DNA of 32,312 bases from an uncultured Pseudomonadota bacterium (GTDB taxonomy: Bacteria; Pseudomonadota; Gammaproteobacteria; Methylococcales; Methylomonadaceae), in assembly GCA_903902945.1 (NCBI GenBank), contig CAIUWU010000223.1:1-32312 (forward strand), given 5' to 3'. A program made the translations under genes and the position numbers. The number at the start of each line of letters is the position of its first letter. Within the stretch, counting starts at the first letter, position 1. This document shows, piece by piece, positions 17,342 through 24,893 of the stretch. Below the pieces are notes generated by a model that worked only from the letters and a program-made list of their open reading frames with translations, was not told the origin of the DNA and made no database searches.

Positions 17342-18895
17342 TTATTTTCTGAACATTTCAAGCATGCGACGGGTTACCAGAAAGCCCCCGGCGATGTTTA
17401 TGGCGGCAATCAGGATCGCTAATCCCGACAGGATTTGAACGATGGCGGCAGGTGCCGAAATTTGAACCAGCGCACCGATTACGATAATGCCGCTGATCGC
17501 GTTGGTCACACTCATCAGCGGTGTATGCAGCGAAGGTGACACATTCCAGATCACCTGATAGCCCACGAAGCAGGCCAGCACGAATACCGTAAAATGCGAC
17601 AAGAAAGATTCCGGCGCAACCGAACCCATGCCGAAAAACGCAGCCGCACCAATCACCAGCGGCAACCATTGCGACAGCGCCGAAGCCGGGGCGGGTTCGG
17701 CTTTTTGATGCGCTTTGACAGCCGCGGCGTCTTTTGCCGGCGCTGCGGATAATTTTGGCGGAGGTGGTGGCCAGGTAATACCGCCTTCTTTAATTACGGT
17801 AGCACCGCGAATTACTTCATCGTCCATATTGACGAACAAGGTTCCATCTTTCTGCGGACTTAAGTCGGTAAGTAAATGTCTTAAGTTGGTGGCATACAAC
17901 TGGCTGGACTGATTAGCCAGACGGCTAGGCAGATTGGTATAGCCAATGATGGTCACATCATGCTTGACCACCACTTGATCTTTTTCGGTGAAGCTGCAGT
18001 TACCGCCCTGTTCGGCAGCCAGATCGACAATAACACTACCCGGTTTCATCGAGGCCACCATGTCTGCGGTAATCAGCTGCGGAGCCGGTTTGCCGGGAAT
18101 CAGCGCGGTGGTAATGATGATGTCGACTTCTTTGGCCTGCTCGGCGAACAAAGCCATTTCAGCGGCAATGAATTCCGGTGACATGACTTTGGCATAGCCA
18201 CCCGTGCCAGCACCGTCTTCCTTGAAATCCAGCATCAGGAATTCGGCATCCATACTTTCAATTTGTTCTTTAACTTCAGGCCGGGTATCAAAGGCTCTGA
18301 CGATGGCACCCATGCCTTTGGCCGCACCAATCGCCGCCAGACCAGCAACGCCGGCACCAATCACCAGGACTTTAGCCGGGGGCACTTTGCCGGCTGCGGT
18401 AATCTGGCCGGTGAAAAACCGTCCAAAATGCTGCGCGGCTTCGACCACGGCACGATAACCGGCAATATTGGCCATCGAGCTTAGGGCATCCATTTTCTGC
18501 GCCCGCGACATTCGCGGCACGCTGTCCATCGCCAGTACCGTGACTTGCTTGTCAGCCAGACGCTGCATTAATTCAGGATTCTGTGCAGGCCAGATAAAGC
18601 TGATCAGATGCTGCCCGGCGTGCATTAATTCGACTTCATCGACATTCAGCGCCGGATGAAACTCAGGCGCACGGACTTTCATAATGATGTCTGATTGTTG
18701 CCACAATGCCTGTGCCGACTCAATAATCGTCACACCGGCCTGACGATAAGCATCATCACTAATATTGGCAGCCTCACCGGCACCGCTTTCAACAGCAATT
18801 TCAAAACCCAGTTTGATAATTTTTTCTGCCGCATCCGGGGTAGTAGCAACTCGTCGTTCACCTTCGTGGACTTCCTTGGGTATACCGATTTTCAT
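17342..18895 (-). CDS. pntA: NAD(P) transhydrogenase subunit alpha (fused alpha1-alpha2)
   Basis: NAD(H)-binding subunit of the proton-translocating transhydrogenase. The 517-residue product starts MKIGIPKEVHEGERRVA, the alanine-dehydrogenase/PNT N-terminus. A Rossmann loop VIGAGVAGLAAIGAAKGMG lies near residue 170. After an Ala/Lys/Pro-rich linker near residues 385-410, four hydrophobic helices form the alpha2 part, so the single-gene E. coli-like arrangement is used. The start at 18895 has a strong GGAGGA; the longer frame to 19018 is rejected because it would run through the promoter. pntB follows after ten bases. Confidence 0.96.
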   Translation of the reverse strand: MKIGIPKEVHEGERRVATTPDAAEKIIKLGFEIAVESGAGEAANISDDAYRQAGVTIIESAQALWQQSDIIMKVRAPEFHPALNVDEVELMHAGQHLISFIWPAQNPELMQRLADKQVTVLAMDSVPRMSRAQKMDALSSMANIAGYRAVVEAAQHFGRFFTGQITAAGKVPPAKVLVIGAGVAGLAAIGAAKGMGAIVRAFDTRPEVKEQIESMDAEFLMLDFKEDGAGTGGYAKVMSPEFIAAEMALFAEQAKEVDIIITTALIPGKPAPQLITADMVASMKPGSVIVDLAAEQGGNCSFTEKDQVVVKHDVTIIGYTNLPSRLANQSSQLYATNLRHLLTDLSPQKDGTLFVNMDDEVIRGATVIKEGGITWPPPPPKLSAAPAKDAAAVKAHQKAEPAPASALSQWLPLVIGAAAFFGMGSVAPESFLSHFTVFVLACFVGYQVIWNVSPSLHTPLMSVTNAISGIIVIGALVQISAPAAIVQILSGLAILIAAINIAGGFLVTRRMLEMFRK

Positions 18896-18938
18896 GCGTC
18901 CTCCGTTTGAATTAAAAACAAAATCGTTAACCCGGGCG

Positions 18939-18967
18939 AGAATAGGGTATGGCTGTTTTTTTGGCAA
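18939..18967 (-). promoter_or_regulatory. candidate sigma70 promoter for pntAB
   Basis: On the minus strand TTGCCA (18962-18967), a 17-base spacer and TATTCT (18939-18944) lie about 44 bases before the pntA ATG. Spacing is optimal and both boxes are one or two bases from consensus. Confidence 0.5.
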
Positions 18968-19043
18968 CGGTTTTTGAAAGTAAATAATTAACTTAAAATG
19001 ATGACCTCTGTGTGACATCCGTTGATTTTTTAGGTAGCTACCG

Positions 19044-19976
19044 GTGTATCAAGTCAAAGATTTTATTGAAACTGCAACCGGTTTGCTGTTTGCCGTCGTG
19101 GTTGCCGGCACTGAATCGCAAACAGTACGCTGTTTTCTGCGCTATGCGCTGAGCGACGGACAATGGCAGAAACTCAACACTGAACAGGCTAATCACTACC
19201 TGTCCCAGCATTTTCCCGATTATCTGTTCTACTCAGCGGCTTTGGATGCCCAGCTACATGGTGTTCCAGAGAGTGACATCATGCGCCATTATGCGCCGCG
19301 CACCGAACTACAGATCCTGCTCGGCACAACGACAAAGGATCCGGTTATCGGGCATCTGCAGCAACTTTGTGCCTGGTTAGCCGAATACCAGCTTGATCTG
19401 TCCCAAATCGGTATCACCGGTTCCTGTCTGGTGGGCCTGCAAAACCATCAATCCGATCTGGATTTGGTCTGCTACGACCGCACACTATTTCATAAACTCC
19501 GGCAGGTGCTTGAACAGCTGATTATTTCAGGAAAATGCAGCGCGCTGGAAGCAGGGGACTGGTTGGAGGCTTACCAGCGCCGTGCCTGCGCCGATCTGAC
19601 CCTAGACCAATATATTTGGCATGAACAGCGTAAATACAACAAAGCGCTGATTGCCGGACGTAAATTTGATATTTCTTTGATTAACCCAGAACCTCCTGTT
19701 AGCAGGCAATACCAAAAACATGGGTTTATCCAGCTTAACGCTAAAGTCATCGCTGCCGATCAGAGTTTTGATTATCCGGCTACTTTTGTAATTGATCATC
19801 CTGAAATCACTCAGGTGGTCAGTTTTACCGCTACCTACAATGGTCAGGCAATTGCGGGGGAAATAATTGCCGTTTCTGGACAGCTGGAAAGCAATGACCT
19901 CGGCGAGCAACGCATCGTGGTCGGATCAGACCGCGAAGCCAACGGTGAATATATCCGGGTAATCAATGTTTACTAG
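19044..19976 (+). CDS. nucleotidyltransferase-fold protein, function unknown
   Basis: A 310-residue protein. Its middle has a DNA polymerase beta-type nucleotidyltransferase signature: GSCLVGLQNHQSDLDLV with G126-S127 and the metal-binding D138-x-D140. The N-terminal 100 residues (MYQVKDFIETATGLLF, with LRYALSDGQW near 33) and the C-terminal 90 residues, predicted to be rich in beta strands, are not assigned by me. The start is a GTG at 19044 with AGGTAG upstream; no ATG in this frame precedes the first domain. Its end overlaps the start of the HAD phosphatase gene by 11 bases, so the two are co-translated. The substrate cannot be deduced. I see no partner antitoxin, so a MNT/HEPN toxin role is unsupported. 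Confidence 0.65.
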   Translation: MYQVKDFIETATGLLFAVVVAGTESQTVRCFLRYALSDGQWQKLNTEQANHYLSQHFPDYLFYSAALDAQLHGVPESDIMRHYAPRTELQILLGTTTKDPVIGHLQQLCAWLAEYQLDLSQIGITGSCLVGLQNHQSDLDLVCYDRTLFHKLRQVLEQLIISGKCSALEAGDWLEAYQRRACADLTLDQYIWHEQRKYNKALIAGRKFDISLINPEPPVSRQYQKHGFIQLNAKVIAADQSFDYPATFVIDHPEITQVVSFTATYNGQAIAGEIIAVSGQLESNDLGEQRIVVGSDREANGEYIRVINVY

Positions 19977-20625
19977 TATCAGGGCCGTGATCTTTGATCT
20001 TGATGGTTTGGTGATCGATAGTGAAACCAGTTATATCCGCGCCTGGCAACAGGCAGCGGATGCCATGGGATATGATCTGAGTCATGTAGACTTTGGCTTG
20101 TTGAACGGCGCCGACGGCAAGAGGGTAGAGCAGCAATTACAGAACTGGTTTGGCGGGCAGTTTGATTTAAACCAGTTCAGAGAACACAGCTCGGCGCTGT
20201 GGCGGCGGCAGGTCGAAGCCGAAGGCATAGCCGTTAAGCCAGGCTTTGCTGAAATCATTGATCTCATCAAAACCCTAAACTGGCCTTACGCACTTGCGAC
20301 CAATAGTCGTCAGGCTCAGGCCTTATATTTACTGGAAAGTGCAGGTCTGAGCGGGGTCTTTGAGCACATCATCGGCCGCGATCAGGTTGAAAACCCCAAA
20401 CCGGCGCCGGACTTATTTCTGCATGCCGCACGGAGATTAGCAGCGCAGCCATCGCAATGTCTGGTACTGGAAGATTCCGCTACGGGTGTCGCTGCCGCGC
20501 TTGCTGCTGGAATGCGCTGCTGCTTGATTCCTTCCCACTTGCCCGCCAATCCCACCCACCAGGCTCATGCTGTATTCGACGATCTTAGTCAGTTGGCAAC
20601 AGCCATTCGGTATCATATAAACTGA
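19966..20625 (+). CDS. HAD-superfamily phosphatase (beta-PGM/phosphoglycolate phosphatase-like)
   Basis: A 219-residue haloacid-dehalogenase-type hydrolase. Motif I is FDLDGLVIDSE (nucleophile D11, acid D13), motif II is ATNSRQ, motif III includes NPKPAPDLF with the conserved Lys, and motif IV is VLEDSATGV. The cap is inserted between motifs I and II, as in the beta-phosphoglucomutase/sugar phosphatase subfamily. The ATG at 19966 overlaps the end of the nucleotidyltransferase gene. The substrate is unknown; a small phosphorylated sugar or glycolate is usual for the family. Confidence 0.88.
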   Translation: MFTSIRAVIFDLDGLVIDSETSYIRAWQQAADAMGYDLSHVDFGLLNGADGKRVEQQLQNWFGGQFDLNQFREHSSALWRRQVEAEGIAVKPGFAEIIDLIKTLNWPYALATNSRQAQALYLLESAGLSGVFEHIIGRDQVENPKPAPDLFLHAARRLAAQPSQCLVLEDSATGVAAALAAGMRCCLIPSHLPANPTHQAHAVFDDLSQLATAIRYHIN

Positions 20626-20693
20626 AATTCTCCCCACCATGAATAGTCGACATTTTGAAAAGCGAGTACTCGCAACCGAAGAGAGGTACTTGT

Positions 20694-20991
20694 ATGAGCA
20701 CGAAATCGACCAACAGCAAAGGCAGCTACACAAGGCATAGCACCGAATACAAACAAGAAAGCCTGAACTAGCGACGTAGATTGGCGTAAGCAATTGGGGT
20801 TGAACGAATCGCAACTCTATGCCTGGTGCAAGCAGTCCGAACACACCCAAAGTATCAGTGAACGAGCAGTCATTCTAACCACAGAAAATGCTCACTTAAA
20901 ACGCCAATTGGCTCAGCAAGCGGAGGAGTTGGCGATCTTAAAAAAATGCGGCGACAGACTTCGCTCAACAATCAGTGAATTCCCTTATTAA
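20694..20991 (+). pseudogene. IS3-family orfA remnant
   Basis: Decayed transposase OrfA. The first piece, from the ATG at 20694 (SD GAGAGG), reads MSTKSTNSKGSYTRHSTEYK and stops at TAG 20769-20771. After a damaged stretch, a second frame (20794-20991) reads LGLNESQLYAWCKQ and then ENAHLKRQLAQQAEELAILKK, the leucine-zipper end typical of IS3/IS911-type OrfA. The usual continuation into OrfB is absent: the sequence diverges after ILKK. No orfB and no terminal repeats were recognised. It marks the left edge of the AT-rich accessory segment. Confidence 0.8.
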
Positions 20992-21204
20992 AATGATGGC
21001 AACCGGCGATTTATCCAACAAATCACGTTTTTACAGAAATAACTTTTAATGAATTATGGTGTATTGGTCTGGCGCCATGATATATTTACAAATACACAAA
21101 ATCACATTTATAGCGATTCAAAACAATCAACGATATTTTAAAACTGGTCCTTAAAACCCAAGATTAAAAAATACTCGTCTTATTTATTAGTAACAGGCCA
21201 ATTA

Positions 21205-22592
21205 ATGAAATTAAAACTTCCTTTTTTTATTTTTTCGACACTTTCTTCAGGATTAGCTCAGGCAGGTTATTCTCTTTACGAAGGGCAATATGGTGAATTA
21301 AATGCAGGTTTGGTTGCTGAAACTGCTTTATTTGCAGAAGGTAATAATCAGGGTGGTGGTGCGCAAAAAGAAGGATTAACTGATCAATTCTTGGATTTGA
21401 ATATAAAACCTTACTTAGAGGCGCTTTGAATACCTTTAAAGGTAGTAAGTTATATGGTGGTTTTAGTTATTCTTATACCAGTTCTTTAGGGCATGATCCA
21501 TCTGGCTATACAAGACGAGGTGTTATAGATTACACCAGAGAAAGTGATTATGTTAGTCTGGGTGGATATAAAGATTACCGTAATTTGTTTGCAACAGAGG
21601 ATTTATATGCTGGCTGGAATTCAGGTAAATTATTTGATGCCAACGAAAATATAACATTCGACATTTCAGGTGGCCGACAAAAATATAATATAGGATCGGG
21701 GTTTCTGATTAGTTACGGTGCCGAAAATGGAGCAAATAGAGGGGGTGGATATTTATGGCCTCGTACTTCATTTGATAATACCGTGATTGGTAGAGTCAAT
21801 GTGCATGATACAAAATTAGAAGGGTTCTATCTTGAAACCAGACCTCTGAATCCAGCTGATAAACGCAGCTATTCTGGTGTGAATATTGAACATAAGATTT
21901 CAGATACATCAAACATTGGTTTTAGTTATATCAACACTCAGAATAAACGTTCTTTGCATGACGATGGTACAAATATTTCACTAGGCATTCAAAACGTTGA
22001 TAACAATACCTATGATGCTCGGTTTGTTTTTTCACCGCTAGAGAATTTTCAGTTTAGCTCTGAATATGCTTATCAGGTAAATACAACTACTGTAACTTCC
22101 GACGTAAACGAAAAAACTAAACATAATGCGTCAGGTGGTTTTGGACAACTTGAATATAAAAGAACAGACCTCTACTTGCAACCGGCATTAAGTTATCGGT
22201 ATGCCATTCAAGATCAGAATTTTGATGGCATGTCACCTGGTATGACTAACTGGGGAACCTGGTTTCAGGGCGAAATATCAGGCATGTGGATGTTATACAA
22301 TACAAATTTAATTACACACATGGGTAAGTTAGTATTAAATCCTACAGTAGACATTACTACAAACCTGATTTACTTCAACTATACCTTTCTTGATCCATCT
22401 GCATTTAGTCAAACCTCAGGTAATTACGGAAGTGAGATTAATTTAATCACGGACTGGCAGTACAATGAAACGGTTAAGTTTACCGCCAGCCTTGCAACAT
22501 TAGTACCTGGTGAAGGTGCCAAAGAATATATGGGCGGTGATGCAAACCAAACATGGGTGCAAGGGATGTTATACGCTTCTTTCAATTACTAG
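21205..22592 (+). pseudogene. beta-barrel outer-membrane protein, single frameshift
   Basis: A probable outer-membrane porin-like protein of about 460 residues, split into two frames. The first (21205-21429) has a signal peptide (MKLKLPFFIFSTLSSGLAQA) and begins a barrel, ending at TGA after PYLEAL. The second runs from about 21426 to 22592 and continues directly with NTFKGSKLYGGFSYSY, rich in alternating beta strands and ending ASFNY with a terminal aromatic residue. Restoring one base between GCG and CTTTG at about 21422 joins both. There is no slippery heptamer, so a one-base deletion, or a sequencing error, is likelier than programmed frameshifting. The family resembles porin/alginate-export-type barrels, but I cannot name it. 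It is AT-rich and lies 75 bases before the ion-channel gene. Confidence 0.75.
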
Positions 22593-22667
22593 ACATAAAT
22601 TATAATTTTGACTTTATAAAAAATTATTTGATTGTTAATAAGTCATGGCAAATTAATAGCGTACAAA

Positions 22668-23693
22668 ATGAAATCTAAAAACATCTTATTCGGCATTCTG
22701 GCTTTCTTTATATTAAGTCTAAATGTCGCAAATGCTAACAATATAAAAGTAGGCAGCATGAAGCCTGCGACAACAGTTACTCCTGGCGCACAAATCGTTA
22801 CTATTGGATTTTTTCCAATATCCATTTACGGCTTAGATATATCCAACAACACATTCTACCTAGATACCTATATGTGGTTCAAATGGAAAGGCGATATAGA
22901 CCCTACCGAATCAATGGAATTGGTTAATGCAGTTGATAAATCTTCTATGGTAAAAGAAGTATTACTAGACACACCAAGTACTCTGTCTGATGGAAATAAA
23001 TATCAGATCATGCGCATTGAGGGTCATTTTTTTCAATCATTTCTTCTCAATGACTTTCCTCTAGATAAACATAAACTCAGTATCTTGGTTGAAGATAGCA
23101 CCCATGGCTTTCAACAGATCAGTTATGAAGTTGACCAGATATCTACTGGCATTGGTGACCAGTTATTCATTCCGGGTTGGTATATAAATAAATGGAACGC
23201 CACCTCTTTGATTCATGATTATGGTACGTCATTTGGTGAAAGTGATAGTCAAAATGCCGGGGGGTCTGTGTATTCAGCAGTAAGCTTTGGAATTAATATT
23301 TCTCGCCCTTCAAGTTATTTTTTCTGGAAACTGTTACTTCCGTTAATTATCGTTATTTCAGCATCCTGGGTTAGTTTACTGCTGGATTATAGTCTTATAG
23401 AAGCCAGAACAGGAATGCCGGCTACTGCATTGCTTACTACCGTTTTTTTACAACAAGGATACTCAGATAACCTTCCTCAGGTAGGTTACTTGGTACTAAT
23501 GGATAAAATATATGTTTTGGCTTACATACTCATCGTTGTATCGCTTATAAGAGCTATTGCGACGGCATATTTTGATAATGACCATTCTAATTCAATCAAG
23601 ATAAGAAAAGATGACAGAACTATTCTGGCCACTCAAGTTATTGTATTTATAGGTTATATTATATTTATTGTTTTAAACACAAACGGTATCTAA
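22668..23693 (+). CDS. pentameric ligand-gated ion channel (Cys-loop receptor homologue)
   Basis: A bacterial member of the GLIC/ELIC superfamily, expected to form a homopentameric ligand-gated channel in the inner membrane with its ligand domain in the periplasm. The 341-residue product has a signal peptide (about 1-23), an extracellular beta domain with FYLDTYMWFKW (63-73) and the conserved FPLDKH loop (130-135) without the animal disulfide cysteines, then four membrane segments: M1 about 217-237 (after ISRPSSYFFW), M2 about 247-263, M3 about 274-297 and M4 about 319-337. M2 starts E245-A-R247 and aligns without gaps to known M2 helices, giving Glu at -2' and Leu256 at 9' (the usual gate). 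Glu at -2', as in GLIC, suggests cation selectivity. The frame opens at a TTG at 22632; the ATG at 22668 precedes the signal peptide. The ligand is unknown. Confidence 0.9.
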   Translation: MKSKNILFGILAFFILSLNVANANNIKVGSMKPATTVTPGAQIVTIGFFPISIYGLDISNNTFYLDTYMWFKWKGDIDPTESMELVNAVDKSSMVKEVLLDTPSTLSDGNKYQIMRIEGHFFQSFLLNDFPLDKHKLSILVEDSTHGFQQISYEVDQISTGIGDQLFIPGWYINKWNATSLIHDYGTSFGESDSQNAGGSVYSAVSFGINISRPSSYFFWKLLLPLIIVISASWVSLLLDYSLIEARTGMPATALLTTVFLQQGYSDNLPQVGYLVLMDKIYVLAYILIVVSLIRAIATAYFDNDHSNSIKIRKDDRTILATQVIVFIGYIIFIVLNTNGI

Positions 23694-23768
23694 AAACTCT
23701 TGAATTTTTTATTTTCAAGAACCGTGTTTTCGTTTAAGCGAGTTTGCGTAAAATTAGACTTTGTTGCA

Positions 23769-24267
23769 TAAGCGCTTAACAATAAATAGCCGTGCAGTAA
23801 AACAGCAAGGTTTTGAACAAAATTTGCGCCGCAAACCTCGAATCGTTCGGCTTGGACCAAGCGAGGCAAAGTCAATGCCGGCGGCACAGCGCATCAATGT
23901 GATCGACGCGCTGCTGTGATCGGGGCGACTACTGTTGCCCCACTTTGGCAGAGCGTAAATGGCCTGCTTTCTGATGGCGTTGATCGAACGCATGCAAGCC
24001 GATGGTGGTGATTGTGCACAACGCATCCATTCACACCACCAAACAGCTGAAACCTTATTGGGATTTATTGGAAGAGAAAGGCATGCGATTTTATTTTCTG
24101 CCTACCTATACACTCCTGAGTTGAATTGAATCGAATTGCTGTGGCATAAGATGAAATATGAATGGCTACCTTTCAAAACATATACGCTGCATGAACTGCA
24201 ACAGGCCATTGATGAGATTGGCGTGGATTTGCCTCTAAATACACGCTAATTTTTTGCTAGGCGCTTA
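23769..24267 (+). mobile_element. IS630-family element remnant
   Basis: A degraded IS630/Tc1-type transposase. Pieces in several frames read RKPRIVRLG, AQRINVIDALL, LMALIERMQ, then HNASIHTTKQLKPYW with the second catalytic-region Asp replaced by His, and PELNRIELLWHKMKYEW with the final Glu of the DDE triad. Several frameshifts and stops rule out activity. TAAGCGC at 23769 and its complement GGCGCTTA at 24260-24267 are candidate remnant inverted ends, giving about 500 bp against a usual 1.0-1.2 kb, so the N-terminal half is lost. The gap from 23694 to 24337 holds nothing else recognisable. Confidence 0.75.
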
Positions 24268-24337
24268 CCTGATTACTTATTTGTTCAATTATCGTAAATG
24301 CCTTTTGCATTTGACGAAAAGGGGTTTACTTTTATCC

Positions 24338-24733
24338 TCAATAATTCTGACAAACATCAATGACAATTGTTACTGCTTGTATATTGCCAATTGCAGGATT
24401 ATCTTTCAAATAAGCTACTATACGTTCAGCCAGTGACACCTCTTTTTTAAGACACGCCTCAAGAGATAATGCGCTAACAACACCCGCTATAAAACCTGTA
24501 CATAAACCAGCACTTAAATTCTGTTTTTTACTATCAGTTCCCAGCCATAATGATCCTGTATTTTTATGCCATGCCAAATATTCTTCGCAATTCTCCTGTA
24601 ACCAGACACCGTCTTTAGTTTCTGCGTTAGCTTTCATCAAGGTATTGACGGCTGTTTTATCTATTCGCGCCGGCTCAGCCAAACAAACAGCCGCTTTAAA
24701 AAAAATTAAAACTACAAAAAACACTTTCTTCAT
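24338..24733 (-). CDS. Rap1a/Tai-like secreted protein
   Basis: A 131-residue protein with a signal peptide (MKKVFFVVLIFFKAAVCLAE) and the pattern of the Rap1a/Tai family: a tryptophan and Cys (WLQENCEEYL), a central GLCTGFIAGVVSAL, a second Cys region (LEACLKKEV) and a helical C-terminus (AERIVAYLKDNPAIG) ending in CQNY. Four cysteines could make two disulfides. Founding members are periplasmic immunity proteins against type VI secretion amidases, but many members lie alone and have no known role. No effector or T6SS gene is in the window. It is divergent from the quinoprotein gene with a 160-base AT-rich gap. Confidence 0.6.
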   Translation of the reverse strand: MKKVFFVVLIFFKAAVCLAEPARIDKTAVNTLMKANAETKDGVWLQENCEEYLAWHKNTGSLWLGTDSKKQNLSAGLCTGFIAGVVSALSLEACLKKEVSLAERIVAYLKDNPAIGNIQAVTIVIDVCQNY

Positions 24734-24893
24734 AATTAATAATAAACTTAATTAATGTTATGGATATTTAATTTTTTACGATTTTATGTTTTGAAAATTA
24801 TTTGCATTTTTGATTTGCATTAATTCTTTAAACGCAAAGAGTATATACTGAATTACATAGATATTATCCAATCATTATTGGGAGTTTTGATTT

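Noticed and set aside
18896..19018. 41-residue N-terminal extension of PntA
   Set aside because: The ATG at 18895 has a strong GGAGGA and the family N-terminus; the extension would overlap the likely promoter.
19044..19976. MNT-type antitoxin or toxin-antitoxin system
   Set aside because: The partner gene is a HAD phosphatase, not a HEPN protein, and the protein is much longer than MNT antitoxins.
21420..21432. Programmed frameshift in the barrel gene
   Set aside because: There is no slippery heptamer or downstream structure; a plain one-base deletion explains the data.
23754..23772. End of an IS5-type element (ACTTTGTTGCATAA)
   Set aside because: The words resemble IS5-family ends, but no IS5 transposase or matching second end is present; chance cannot be excluded.
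23754..24026. 90-codon minus-strand ORF rich in Arg and Cys
   Set aside because: It is the antisense shadow of the IS630 transposase relic.
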